Of a stretch of 64,000 nucleotides of DNA, positions 33,862-46,075 are shown one piece after another. The notes beneath the pieces are model-generated. The model made no database searches. It saw only the letters and a list, made by a program, of their open reading frames with translations, and had not been told where the DNA came from. Source of the stretch: Conchocele bisecta (Eukaryota; Mollusca; Bivalvia; Lucinida; Thyasiridae); contig CM055272.1 of assembly GCA_029237695.1 (NCBI GenBank), positions 11,830,042 to 11,894,041 on the forward strand, given 5' to 3'. Every line of letters begins with the position of its first letter. Positions within the stretch are counted from its first letter, which is position 1. The translations under genes and the position numbers were made by a program.

Positions 33862-33893
33862 TTCTGATTTTGAGATTCCCCCCATCTGTTCAG
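33862..33893 (+). CDS. Possible exon 7 of the model (32 nt)
   Basis: Acceptor: TTTTTATTTATATTTTCAG. Donor: CAG followed by gtgaaa. Enters in phase 2, matching exon 6, and leaves in phase 1. Translation SDFEIPPICS after the split Ser codon. Very short, so a chance match is possible, but both splice sites are good and the phase agrees. Confidence 0.45.
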
Positions 33894-34442
33894 GTGAAAT
33901 ATGGGATTCAATGTCAGTAACCCGGACTAAAATTACCTTAATAAATAATTCTCTGCTGGTTTGCATATTTATTGTAATTGTTAACAAAAACCTGGTTTGG
34001 TAGTGCATCAATGTAGTTGCAATTAGTTGTAGGGGAGAGATTTAGGACTGGCAACTGCAGTAACATACTTTGGAGGAAAACTTATGAACTTATGACCATA
34101 AAAGAACAGCCATAGCATAATTTATATATATTACAGTCTTCTCAGTGAATGCATGCTTATATGATGCACTTATTACACCAAGTTAAAACTTGATATGTTC
34201 GTCTTGCCCCACTGGGGGTGGGAGTCATATCCATTGCTGATGGAGGCTGTGTCGATGTATTATATATTCTCTCATATCTCCATATGTGCTGGGCCTATCT
34301 AGAGTTTGAGCCTGCCACTTGAGTATGTGCTCAGTAAACAGCTTTCATTACAACTGCCTGCACTAATCTTGCCAATATTTCAATTTCTTTATTTCAAAAC
34401 ACTTGAATATCGTCGCTGCATTCAAGCAGCTTAATTGATTGT

Positions 34443-34942
34443 NNNNNNNNNNNNNNNNNNNNNNNNNNNNNNNNNNNNNNNNNNNNNNNNNNNNNNNNNN
34501 NNNNNNNNNNNNNNNNNNNNNNNNNNNNNNNNNNNNNNNNNNNNNNNNNNNNNNNNNNNNNNNNNNNNNNNNNNNNNNNNNNNNNNNNNNNNNNNNNNNN
34601 NNNNNNNNNNNNNNNNNNNNNNNNNNNNNNNNNNNNNNNNNNNNNNNNNNNNNNNNNNNNNNNNNNNNNNNNNNNNNNNNNNNNNNNNNNNNNNNNNNNN
34701 NNNNNNNNNNNNNNNNNNNNNNNNNNNNNNNNNNNNNNNNNNNNNNNNNNNNNNNNNNNNNNNNNNNNNNNNNNNNNNNNNNNNNNNNNNNNNNNNNNNN
34801 NNNNNNNNNNNNNNNNNNNNNNNNNNNNNNNNNNNNNNNNNNNNNNNNNNNNNNNNNNNNNNNNNNNNNNNNNNNNNNNNNNNNNNNNNNNNNNNNNNNN
34901 NNNNNNNNNNNNNNNNNNNNNNNNNNNNNNNNNNNNNNNNNN
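34443..34942. other. Assembly gap, 500 N
   Basis: Exactly 500 N, so a fixed-size placeholder. The right edge falls in the 3' end of a family-2 array element, so the gap probably hides a tandem array. Confidence 0.95.
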
Positions 34943-34988
34943 TTGCGGTAACAATAGCTCACATGAGCTTCGCTCAGGTGAGCTAAAA
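34943..34988 (+). mobile_element. 3' end of a family-2 array element at the gap edge
   Basis: AACAATAGCTCACATGAGCT...CAGGTGAGCTAAAA, the same terminus as 43190-43230. The rest is lost in the gap. Confidence 0.65.
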
Positions 34989-34999
34989 AGGGGGAGATA

Positions 35000-37900
35000 A
35001 TACATGACCGGGGGTCATAAGGAATAAGGAAGCTATATACCAAGTTTCAGGTGTGTAGCTATTACTTAGGGTTTAACAGTTTTAAGAGTTGAATCAAAAT
35101 CGAAATAAACTTTGCGCATCTACTCATTATAAGCAAGCTAAATGCCAAGTTTCAGTTTTACGGTTTAAAAGTTTTACAAGTCACAAGGCAAAATTGCCAA
35201 ATTCTAAGTCGAAAAGGGGGAGATAATCCATGACCGGGTCGCTCAAAAATCAAAATGAAAAGTCATGCAGAGCATGATGTTATTAGCCGATCAAATCAGG
35301 GTAAAGTGCATCGAACATATGTAGGTGTCTCTGGTAACATTGTCAATGGTAAACTATTTTCGACCACAGTTCTGTACCCAGCGTTGACATTTTTCTCGAT
35401 TTTGTGCAGGTTTTGGAAACCCGTTCCCCAAATCCATCCAATAGCAGCAATGCCATAGCAGCAATGTTTTGTTGTCACCATTATGTTGCGAAATATTCCA
35501 GCGTAAACACCTGTACTTTATGCTCTATTTTATCTACAAATTACACTCCGCAATACACAAAGTTGTAGTCACTGTGTGTTTGTCCGAATTCTGTGGCAGC
35601 GCGCGAGTGGGCGGAGCTACCTCAGGGATTATATATCTAGCGGTTACAGTGTCATCTAAAAATAGATGCAAGCTCCTGCGTATTCAGGCACATGCCCAGA
35701 TTGGCCTAATGTGCCCCATCCGTGATTTTTTTGCGCGATGTCGGGCGCAAGACAATCAATAATTTGCGGCATTGATAATAATTAAGGGGGATTGCCGCAA
35801 TCGCGCGTGCTGGATGCATCCCTGCCATCCCTGCATGATACGTAAACAAATCAAAGTTGGCTATGAAGGGCAATTCTTCCTTTTGATTGGTGGAAAATTT
35901 TGTGAATATTAACTAGCGTCAAATGACGCCTATATGCGATCCAATGGGATAAAACCGAGATGCTGGGATAAACCCGAAAATGCTGGGGTTGCTAGTAAGG
36001 AGATTTTGAGCAGAGATCGATTATAAATTAGCCGAATAAACACATTTTACGCGATTATACGTGGCTGAAACTTGTTCTGTTTAATAAATAAAAGCTTTAA
36101 ATTAGCCCAATAATCGGCGTATGTTGGCGTATATGGCCATTAGAGCCAACTATGGACTTCAACAACAATAACTTCCGGATTAAATCTCTTCCGGCGTTCA
36201 GCTCATTACGTATTCAAAATTGTGTTATTTGGCTATAAGTAAAGTTTTAAACGGAGATAATTGCCAAAAATGCAAACTTTATCGGTTGATGCAATTTGGA
36301 AGTGATACAGAAAAATTCGCTACAAAAGGGTTGCTACAAACTTTTTCAGAATTCGATGGATAACCAATATATTAGCCGATCTATAAATAGATCGGCTAAT
36401 AATAAACTTCTACTCATCATAAGGAAGCTACATACCAAGTTTCAGGTCCGTAGCTAGTATGGTGTAAAAGTGTTACGACATACAAGGTTGGTGATGGACG
36501 GACGTACTAACATTTTGGGTTTATGGGCTATTTGTTCTTTAAAAGATCAAAGGAATAGCTCCTAAACTACAATAGGTTTAGGGGTTAACGGAATAAATCT
36601 ATCGTATTCTATTCTATTGTCTTAGACTCCTCCCCCTAGCCCCTAAACCCCCAATGTTAGCCCGGACGGATGGACAATAAGTAGACAGGTGGACAATAAG
36701 TATCGGAAATTAGTCATCGGAAATTAGTCATCGGAAATCATTTCAAAATCACTAGGCTTCTTCGTCTTGCAGTGATAAACATGTATACTGAATTTGGTTA
36801 CGAGCGGTGAAGTAGAACTTGAGTTATTGCGTGGATAAGGATACAGAGTGTGAAAAATAAAAATGGCTGCAAAGGGGAGATAAGTCATCGGAAAATCAAT
36901 AGGCTTCTTCGGCTTGGGCCACCAGCCCGCCCGCCACCCACCCGTACAAGATGAATACATAATACGTCCCGTTTTTTCAAACGGGCGTATAAAAAGTAGG
37001 CACAAAATGTTCTTTATATCAGAGACATCATCTGAGACATTTTCTGGCAAAACAAACATTCATTCGCCATTACCCCATGTATTGATTGGCATTATTATAC
37101 ATTCTAATGCACCGAAAATAGAAAGCACGCATCTGATTGGTCTATTGGAATTACAGCCTATAAAATATGAAAAATCACAGCATAATGATATAAAATCTCC
37201 GTTTTACAAGGCAAAATACCGAAAACTTTACTGAAATGCTCGAATGGATACATAATAAACTGTATTGCAGATGAGTAATCACCTGAAATAGGCGTAAATC
37301 CCGGTTTAAAACAAAGTATGGTTATCCCCTAGTTTCCTTAAAATGTTAACGAACATTACTATTTATTCTCTGTATTTATTTTTTGATGTCCAATGATCAT
37401 ACTTTATTATCTGTCGAAAATATTATTTTTTCAAGTGACGTATTTAAGAAGTATAAAATGATGAAAAAAATATCATGCCTCATTTGCATAATATGAAAAT
37501 AGCCGGATACCACCGCGTGTCACTATCAGTAAAATATATACATGTACATGCATTAATACTAAATGATTATATCTGTGTAGCGGGCACTGGTAATTTTTAG
37601 AACTTGTGGAACAGTGACACAATTATACACTTATTTAATTCCTATAAAGAACATTTTGTGCCTACTGAGTGGGCATGTACCTTTAATACATGATGATGAA
37701 GCTTGTACAAACTTTTTGACATTTTGGACGACGACGACGCAGACGATGGAAGAAGCTGTGACTACAGGCGTGACAAAAATGGCCACCAAGGGGAGATATG
37801 TCATCCAAATTTTTTGAAAATGAATAGTGTATGGTTGCAATCCGTCAAGTAGACTCGAGTTATTGCGTGAACAAGGATACAGAGTGCGAAAATTAAAAAT

Positions 37901-38100
37901 GGCTGCCAAGGGGAGATAAGTCATGCAAATTTTTTGAAAAGGAATAGGATTCTTCGTCTTGCCGTGATAAACAGGTATACTGAATTTGGTTACGATACAT
38001 CAAGTAGAACTCTAGTTATTGCGTGGACAAGCTGTGCCCGCCCGCCAGACGCCCGCCAGTACACGGTGAATACATAATACGAGACAAGACCTCAGTTTCA
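35000..38100. repeat. Repeat-rich tract without a recognised gene
   Basis: Fragments of array-type repeats: AAGGAAGCTA...CCAAGTTTCAGG at about 35030 and 36420; a palindrome ATTAGCCGATCTATAAATAG... at 36371-36400; GGATGGACGGACG-type blocks near 36490 and 36660; related units with TAAGTCATCGGAAA and GAGTTATTGCGTGGA at about 36720-36960 and 37840-38050, each next to a CCCGCCCGCCA block; and a CCCGTTTTTTCAAACGGGCG hairpin at about 36967. No exon chain found. Confidence 0.5.
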
Positions 38101-38738
38101 GTTTCATGGGAAAAACTATCATTGGCACGACCAAGGATAATGATATTTGCATTGAAAGTAGTACAGACTTGTTCATGTTGCATTACTGACAAGATTTTGA
38201 AACACAAACAAATGAAATGCCAACACAGATTTTTGATTCAGGATTGCCTATGCTACATTGCTGTAAGTATGCATGACTATGGTATCAGGAATTATACCCA
38301 ACCCGATAGCCATTCATGTACTGATGAAGGAATCAATCATAAAATCATCCATTCCCTGGTCATTAAATATACATACACCTATATGATGGCTGCCCATGTA
38401 CATTTATGTATTCATTTCACACGGAGAGCATTAGGTCAATAGTACAGGTCAATAACTTACTGACAATGTGCTAAACATCATGGCCAACACAACTATTCCC
38501 TGATCAGCCAGCATAACGACTTGATAATCAACATGTTCCCTAAACAATGGTTTGTTAAACGAGTACAGTGACCAGTGAAGATTCTGCTCCGACTGTGCAG
38601 ATGTGACTACATGTACAGATGGCTACACAGGCAACAGCATAACAGTGTCATTTTGTCAGATCATAATACATACTTATGGTGACCCTGCTGCCAAAAGGGA
38701 CCTTATGACATTTGTACCACAGCATAGCTACAAATCAA
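38100..38738. other. No feature recognised
   Basis: Unique-looking AT-rich sequence. Open frames are short, with no splice-consistent exon that I can defend. Confidence 0.4.
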
Positions 38739-39290
38739 ACTAGATTTGTCACAAAGCAAGGCTTACGGAATACCCCTAGGTGCCCCTAAATATGTAGATT
38801 CTGTGGGCCTGACATATGAAAGGTAGTGGTCACAGATTTGATATGATTTACCCGAGTGTTAAGGTTTCGAATGCACCAAGTATGTGACCTTGAACCTGGG
38901 ATCAGCGGGTGTTGGACGGTCATGGATTTGTCACAGCATGATAGTAGACCCTTAGAGGAATACATGCGTGACATATTAAGAATTTCTGACAAAGGAAATA
39001 GAAGTTATAACATATTTCTCAGATGTTAAGTTTTGTAAGTAGACAAAGTATGTGACCTTGACCTTGGGATCAGCAGGGGTTAGACGGTTGTGGATTTGTC
39101 ACAGTATGATAGTAGAGCCTTAGAGGAATGCATGCATGAAATATTAAGAATTTTTGATGAAGGAAATAAAAGTTACGAACATATATCTCTGATGTTAAGT
39201 TTGTGACGGACGGACGGACGGACGGACGGACGGACGCACAGACAGACAACCCGACTCCAGTTTAACACCCCCCCCCCCCGACAAGGGCTT
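38739..39290 (+). mobile_element. Array element family 3, copy a
   Basis: Left end ACTAGATTTGTCACAAAGCA...GGCTTACGGAATACCCC. Two to three units with TATGTGACCTTGACCTTGGG, GTCACAGCATGATAGTAG and AATATTAAGAATTTTTGATG. Then (GACG)n and ACAACCCGACTCCAG with a C-run. Confidence 0.65.
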
Positions 39291-39399
39291 ATCATACATA
39301 CAGTGGATCTTCTCTAAACCCGGGGGACTTCCCAGTGTGATTCCACTGTAATTCAGGCACATGAGCACTCTTAGGACATATATATACAAGAGGTGATCA

Positions 39400-39845
39400 A
39401 ACTAGATTTGTCAGTAAGCGAGGCTTACGTAATATCCCCCACGTGGACCCAGGTAACCCTAAACATGTCAAACATTGTCCAAGTCTGTGGGTTTGTGATC
39501 TTGACTCTGGGCTCTGGATTGGTCACCGGGCGGTATACAAGGATCATTGGAGCAGTCCTTAGAGGAATGCATGCATGAAAATATTAAGAATTTTCGATGA
39601 AGGAAATTGAAGTTATAACATATTTCTCTGATGTTAAGTTTTGTAAAGAGACTAAGAATGTGACCTTGACCTTGGGATCAGCAGCAGTTAGATGCATGCG
39701 TGAATAGTAAGAATTTTCGATGAACGAAATAGAAGCTTAAACATATATCTCTGAAATCAAGTTTAGTGACAGACGCACAGACAACCTGACTCCAGTATAC
39801 CCCCCCCCCCCCAACAACTCGTTGTGGGGAGTCAGGTTGTCCACG
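39400..39845 (+). mobile_element. Array element family 3, copy b
   Basis: Left end ACTAGATTTGTCAGTAAGCG. Short array with TGTGACCTTGACCTTGGG. Ends CAACAACTCGTTGTGGGGAG near 39840 after a C-run of about 12. Confidence 0.65.
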
Positions 39846-40061
39846 ACCGTCAAACCGACTTTTGTTATAGTTTGTTCATTATAAGGTGCAGAAGTCTATA
39901 ATTCTACCACTATGTCCTGGTGTTGTTTACATGCCTTTGTTTATAAATCAATCAGTTATAAACAATACTTTATATTCACTATCGAAACAAGTTGTCAAGA
40001 GATTTCCGTAGCACTCTTGGTAAGGACTTGAACTCCTGCTGTCGCTGAATACATCTTTCCA

Positions 40062-40072
40062 GGTTCGAATCC
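40062..40072 (+). promoter_or_regulatory. Pol III B-box-like GGTTCGAATCC
   Basis: A perfect tRNA B-box word. I could not fold the flanks into a tRNA or find a matching A box, so it is more likely a SINE or pseudo-tRNA remnant. Confidence 0.3.
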
Positions 40073-40820
40073 CACAACTGGTGTATATATTTGTATACCT
40101 ACTTTTGAAATAAAGTTTTATTGATATTGTTTTAGTCACATGTATCCGTTCGTCTATTCGTTCGTCCATCTGTGCATTCGTCATCACGCTTCTTGTAAGA
40201 AGTAAAAACTTAGTAAACGCGTAACTGCTGGAGACTAGATAGTTGGTATGTGGCTTCCTTGTGGGTTACATGTATGAACTACAAGAAAAACACAACTCAT
40301 ATGTAATATGTACATAAAGCTAAATGTTAGAATGAATTTCAAAATTATGCTGCTTTTTAATAATCACTAGATGGCCGCGGCCTGCATGTCGCGCCTTGTG
40401 GCGAGGCATGGACACTAAAAAAAAAGATATAGTATAACGAAAAACTTTAACCAAAAAAACTTAACCAAAAACTTTAACCAAAAAACTTAACCAAAAACTT
40501 CAAAGTAATTTGACCTTGACATTGGGCACAGGGGCCGCACGGAAGGGGGGTAGAATGAAAATATAGATGATGATAAACACCAATGTGAAGTTTCAAGGTA
40601 ATGGGCAAAGCAGTTGCAGAGATATAGTATAACGAAAAACTTGAACCAAAAAACTTAACCAAAAACTTCAAAAAGTAATTTGACCTTGACATTGGGCACA
40701 GGGGCCGCACGGGAAGGGGGTAGAATGAAAATATAGATGATGATAAACACCCATGTGAAGTTTCAAGGTAATGGGCAAAGAAGTTGCAGAGATATAGTAT
40801 AACGAAAAACTTTAACCAAA

Positions 40821-43230
40821 CAAGAGGCCCAAATGGGCCTGTATCGCTCACCTAAAAGCCTCCATAGTGGTCATCTTGATTTCACAAAGACTCTTCACTT
40901 ACAACTTCAAATGTTCCACAGAATTTGTTGGTACCTTCTGATCTAACATATATTGCGAATGTGCATGTGATTTACTGCTATACCTTCGATTTGATATATA
41001 AAATGACCATATTTGGTCAAAAATAAAATTTGACCCCTATTTGACCCCTCGGGCCATGACCATTTTTGACCCAGAGGCCACCATATGAACAAATCTGAAT
41101 CAGCGTTAACTATCGATCATTCATACAATGTTTCGTCGAAATCGGCCTGGCCGTTTGTGAGAAGAAGATTTTTTGACAATTTGACCTACTTTTCAATGGC
41201 AGACATCTTGGATTTGGTGATGACCTCCATTTTGACAAAAATGAACAGGCTTCACCAACAAACCATTTCAGTTAAGTTTGGTCAACATCGGCCAAGCAGT
41301 TCACAAGAAGAAGTCCTTTGAAATCTTTAGTAAAAGAACAACCTTTTGACCTGTCGGTGGCCATCTTGGATGACGTAATCATCTGATTTTGGCAAAACAT
41401 GCTCCAGAGTGATCGTCTCGTCGATACCTTGGATTGGATATATTATATGACCATATTTGGTCAAAAATATAATTTGACCCCTAGTTGACCCCTCGGGCCA
41501 CGCCCATTTTTGACCCAGGTGCCACCATATGAACAAATCTGAAACAGCGTTAAATATCAATCATTCACACCAAGTTTCGTCGAAATCAGCCTGGAGGTTT
41601 GTGAGAAGAAGATTTTTTGACAATTTGACCTACTTTTCAACGGCGGACATCTTGGATTTGGTGATGACCTTCATTTTGACAAAAAAATGAACAGGCTTCA
41701 CCAACATTTCCATTTCAGTTAAGTTTGGCCAATATCGGCCCAGCAGTTCACAAGAATAATACGTTTGAAATCGTAAAACAAATTTTTTACCTTTCGGTGG
41801 CCATCTTGGATGACAAAATCATCTGATTTAGACAAAACATGCTGTAGAGTGATCGTCTCGTCGATACATTCGATCCGATATACTATATATATTCGATCCG
41901 ATATACTATATGGCCATATTCTGTCAAAAATAAAATTTGACCCCCATTTGACCCCTCTGGGCCACACCCATTTTTGACCCAGGGGCCACCATATGAACAA
42001 ATCTAAAACAACGGTAACTATCAATCATTCTTACCAAGTTTCGTCGATATCGGCCTGGAGGTTTGTGAGAAGAATTTATTTTTTTGACAATTTGACCTAC
42101 TTCTCAACGGCGGCCATCTTGGATTTTTGGTGATGACCCCTCCATTTTTTTTAACAAAAATGAACAGGCTTCACCCACAGACCATTACAGTTAAGTTTGG
42201 CCAATATCGGCCAAGCAGTTCACAAGAAAAAGACGTTTGAAATCTTTAGTAAAAGAATGACCTTTTGAACTATCAGTGGCCATCTTGGATGACGTAATCA
42301 TCTGATTTAGACAAAAAATTCTCCAGAGTGATCGTCTCGTCAATACCTTCGATTTGATATATTATATGACTATATTCGGTTAAAAATAAAATTTACACCT
42401 ATTTGACCCCTCGGGCGACGCCCATTTTTGACCCAGGGGCCACCATATGAACAAATCTGAAACAGCGCTAACTATCGATCATTCATACCCAGTATCATCG
42501 AAATCGGCCTGGCGGTTTGTGAGAAGAAGATTTTTTAAGAATTTGACCTACTTCTCAACGGCGGCCATCTTGGATTTGGTGATGACCTCCATGTTAACAA
42601 AAATGAACAGGCTTCAACCACAGACCATTACAGTTAAGTTTGGCCAATATCGGCCAAGCAGTTTACAAGAAAAAGACGTTTGAAATCTTTAGTAAAAGAA
42701 TGACCATTTGAACTATCGGTGGCCATCTTCGATGACGTAATCATATGATTTAGACAAAAAATGTTCCACAGTGGTTGTCTCGTCAATACCTTCGATTTGA
42801 TATATTACATGACTATATTCGGTTAAAAATAAAATTTGACCCCTATTTGACCCCTCGGGCGACGCCCATTTTTGACCCACGGGCCACCATATGAACAAAT
42901 CTGAAACAGCGCTAACTATCGATCATTCATACCAAGTATCGTCGAAATCGGCCTGGCGGTTCGTGAGAAGAAGATTTTTTAAGAATTTGACCTACTTTTC
43001 CATGGCGGCCATCTTGGATTGTCGATGACCTCCATTTTAACAAATCTGAAATGGCATCACCCATATATCATCCCTGTGAAGTTTAACCAATATCGGCTCA
43101 GCAGTTCGGGAGAAGAAGATGATTTAAAATGTTCACGGACGGACGGATGGACGGACGACGGACGCCGGACGACGGACGACGGACACTTTGCCATAACAAT
43201 AGCTCACATGAGCTTTGCTCAGGTGAGCTA
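40821..43230 (+). mobile_element. Array element family 2, about five 450-bp units
   Basis: Left end CAAGAGGCCCAAATGGGCCT then GTATCGCTCACCT; right end GACGGACG microsatellite, then AATAGCTCACATGAGCTTTG and CAGGTGAGCTAAA, a hairpin. CCATATGAACAAATCTGAA recurs at about 41081, 41526, 41991, 42446 and 42890. Units also hold GGTGGCCATCTTGGATGACG and AGTTTGGCCAATATCGGCC. Inserted in the array of the 40364-45111 element. Confidence 0.75.
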
Positions 43231-43530
43231 AAAACTTAACCAAAAACTTTAACCAAAAACTTTAACCAAAAAACTTAACCAAAAACTTCAAAGTAATTTG
43301 ACCTTGACATTGGGCACAGGGGCCGCACAGGAGGGGGTAGAATGAAAATATAGATGATGATAAACACCCATATGAAGTTTCAAGGTAATGGGCAAAGCAG
43401 TTGCAGAGATGTAGTATAACGAAAAACTTTAACCAAAAAACTTAAGCAAAAAACTTAAGCAAAAACTTTAACCAAAAAACATAACCAAAAACTTCAAAGT
43501 AATTTGACCTTGACATTGAGCACAGGGGCC

Positions 43531-43538
43531 GCACGGGA
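43531..43538 (+). repeat. 8-bp target duplication, left copy
   Basis: GCACGGGA, identical to 44696-44703 on the other side of the element. Confidence 0.85.
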
Positions 43539-44695
43539 CACAGGTGGAAGACTCGGACCTATGACACCAAAAAAATGCCTATTAAAAAAAATCCCATTAC
43601 CCCACCCACTTGGTCTCGTACAGTACTATACGTTAATTCAAGGTGAGTATAAATAGCGCTATTATAGAAAGAGCCCTCTTTTTTCCGGCTCGCACAAACA
43701 CAATAAACATCGATTAAATGTATGAAATATGTCTCTGGCAATCGATAAAGGTATTAGGTGTGTGAATATACTCACTTCAAATCGCTGTTTCAAGTATTTA
43801 TTGAGTTATTCGCGTTTTGATTACCCCATCCAAAGCGAAAATTGTGTGTACGAAAGAATCTCACACAGAATCGAAGGCCGTCCGGCGTGGATTATCGGTC
43901 ATATTTGACCAATAACTGATCGACAGCTCAAACTAAAGTGGTGCACCATGACCATATACATTAGCAACTCCAACCATACAAAGTTCGTCCAATTGTGATC
44001 ATTCACCGATCTAAAAAACACCTTTTTTCCACTTTCATTCATGATTCACGTACTATCAGATTATGTCTTCCGCAATCCCGAAATAGGTTGAATGACGTCA
44101 TACAGTTTAGATTTAGCCAATCAGAGATGTTCTTTACATAGACGCTTCCGGTTGTATTATGGAAGATGGTGCATTGACCCAGTTCCAGATAATGAACGAA
44201 ATAAGACAAAAAAGTGTTTTTTAGATCGGCAAACGATCACAATTGGACGAACTTTGTATGGTTGGAGTCTCTAATGTATATGATCATGGTGTACGACTTT
44301 AGTTTGAGCTGGCGATCAGCTATCGGCCAAATATGACCGATAATCCAGCCGGACGGCCTCCGATTCTGTGTGAGATTCTTTCGCACACGCAACTTTCGCT
44401 TTGGATGGGGTAATCAAAACGCGAATAACTCAATAAATACTTGAAACAGCGATTTGAAGTGAGTATATTCACACACCTAATACCTTTATCGATTGCCACA
44501 GACATATTTCATACATTTAATCGATGTTTATTGTGTTTGTGCGAGCCGGAAAAAAGAGGGCTCTTTCTATAATAGCGCTATTTATACTCACCTTGAATTA
44601 ACGTATAGTACTGTACGAGACCAAGTGGGTGGGGTAATGGGATTTTTTTTAATAGGCATTTTTTTGGTGTCATAGGTCCGAGTCTTCCACCTGTG
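43539..44695. mobile_element. DNA element with about 490-bp inverted termini and 8-bp TSD
   Basis: Termini CACAGGTGGAAGACTCGGAC (left) and its inverse (right). The inverted repeat runs to about 44029 on the left and from about 44207 on the right, with roughly 5 percent mismatches, leaving about 180 bp in the middle. The target duplication GCACGGGA is perfect and the site is otherwise the intact 165-bp array unit. No transposase. An 8-bp TSD fits hAT, P or Merlin, but these usually have short termini, so the superfamily is open. Confidence 0.85.
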
Positions 44696-44703
44696 GCACG
44701 GGA
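44696..44703 (+). repeat. 8-bp target duplication, right copy
   Basis: GCACGGGA; see 43531-43538. Confidence 0.85.
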
Positions 44704-44973
44704 GGGGGGTAGAATGAAAATATAGATGATGATAAACACCCATGTGAAGTTTCAAGGTAATGGGCAAAGCAGTTGCAGAGATATAGTATAACGAAAAACA
44801 AAAACTTTAACGAAAAACTTTTAACCAAAAAAACTTAACCAAACAACTTAACCAAAAACAACCTAACTTAATTTCCAAAAAAAAACTTAACAAAAACTTA
44901 ACCAAAAACTTTAACCAAAGAACTTAACCAAAAACTTTAACCAAAAAACTTAACCAAAAACTTTAACCGGACA

Positions 44974-45060
44974 CACGTACGTACGTAGGTACGTACGTAC
45001 GTAGGTACGTACGTACGTATGTACGTATGTACATATGTACGTATGTACATTAGTACGTAT
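44974..45060 (+). repeat. (ACGT)n-type microsatellite
   Basis: CACGTACGTACGTAGGTACG and degenerate GTATGTAC words, next to the right end of the 40364-45111 element. Confidence 0.85.
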
Positions 45061-45372
45061 CGTACTACGCCAAACGGCCGACTATATCGCGCTTTCCGCA
45101 AGCGGGCGCGACAAAAAATGTAGAAGAGCCCACAATTTTCTTTCTTATTTTTATTATAGTTAATAAAGAGAAATAAACAAAAGAATCAAACTCGGAACCC
45201 GCTGTTTCACAGGCGGCATGTGTTTCCCAATATACCAGTAGATCATCGTTTTACAAAGCATTTAGTATTACTTTTATACACACGTCAGCACTGTATTATA
45301 ACCATAACAAACGCCATGTGACCTATGACGAATGTTGATTTTTAAAAATAGCCTTTGTTTACAAGAATATTT

Positions 45373-46075
45373 ACAACTAGATTGGTCAGTAAGCGAGGCT
45401 TACGGAATACCCCCCGCGTGGGCCCAGGAACCCCTAAATATGTAAAAAAAATTAAAGTGTGTGGGTGGGCTTGTGACCTTGACTCTGGGCTTAGCGGGGG
45501 CGGCACGAAGCAGATCCGAGCAAGGAAATAGAAGTTATAACAGATTTCTCTGATGCTAAGTTTTGTAAAGACACTAAGTATGTGACCTTGACCTCGAGAT
45601 CAGCGGGGATTTGTCACAGCATGAGTAGAGCCTTAGAGGAATGCATGAATGAAATATTAAGAATTTTCGATGAAAGAAATAGAAGTTATAACGTATTTCT
45701 GTGATATTAAGTTTTGTAAATAGACTAAGTATGTGACCTTGACCTTGGGATAAGCGGGGGTTGGATGGTCGTAGATTTGTCACAGCATGATGGTACAACC
45801 TTAGAGGAAAGCACGAGTGAAATATTAAGAATTTTTAATGAAGGAAATAGAAGTTATAACTTATTTCTCGGATGTTAAGTTTTGTAAAGAGACCAAGTAT
45901 TTGACCTTGACCTTGGGATCGGTGGAGGTTAGACAGTCGTGGATTTGGCACAGCATGGTAGTAGAGCCTTACCGGAATGTATGTGTGAAATATTAAGAAT
46001 TTTCAATGAAGGAAATAAAAGTTATAACATATTTCTCTGGTGTTTTGTAAAGAGACTAAGTATTTATTTATATAA
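45373..46075 (+). mobile_element. Array element family 3, copy c (right end lost)
   Basis: Left end ACTAGATTGGTCAGTAAGCG, GGCTTACGGAATACCCCCC, GCGTGGGCCCAGGAACC. Four units of about 175 bp with ACCTTGACCTTGGGAT. The GACG block and terminus are missing; it stops at AAGAGACTAAGTATTT. Confidence 0.7.

Larger units (their letters stand above)
5949..33893 (+). other. Spliced gene for an unrecognised Cys-rich, probably extracellular protein (partial)
   Basis: Seven exons form one open reading frame after splicing: 5949-6052, 7660-7709, 9758-9891, 12161-12257, 13621-13799, 32241-32346 and 33862-33893 (the last less certain). Junction phases are 0, 2, 1, 2, 1, 2 in order and each agrees with the next exon; this is hard to get by chance. 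Introns are about 1.6, 2.0, 2.3, 1.4, 18.4 and 1.5 kb. The first half is Cys-poor; the second half, from exon 4, is Cys-rich. N-glycosylation sequons (NTS in exon 3, NYT in exon 6) fit an extracellular or secreted role. Exons 4 and 6 look like copies of one module. No start codon with signal peptide and no stop codon were located, so both ends of the gene are missing from the model. I do not recognise the family and assign no function. Confidence 0.8.
40364..45111 (-). mobile_element. Family-1-like array element with a third array type, two nested insertions
   Basis: Left edge has TGTCGCGCCTTGTGGCGAGG (compare the inverse of the family-1 right end, GTCGCGCCTGCCGAGGCAT). Right edge has GGCCGACTATATCGCGC...GGCGCGACAAAAA (compare the inverse of the family-1 left end). 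So the ends are family 1 in reverse orientation. The array unit of about 165 bp is different: ACTTAACCAAAAACTTCAAA, TTTGACCTTGACATTGGGCA, GGGCAAAGCAGTTGCAGAGA. The microsatellite next to the right end is (ACGT/GTAC)n at 44974-45060. Contains the elements at 40821-43230 and 43539-44695. Confidence 0.65.

Noticed and set aside
34363..35043. Long frames across 34.4-35.0 kb, and 53.3-54.0 kb
   Set aside because: They run through 500-N gaps; most of the residues are unknown.
40008..40080. tRNA gene around the GGTTCGAATCC word
   Set aside because: No acceptor stem, anticodon arm or A box could be made to fit; only the B-box-like word is reported.
45180..45245. Reverse-strand tRNA-like GGGTTCCGAG stretch
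   Set aside because: Only a loose B-box match; no cloverleaf visible.
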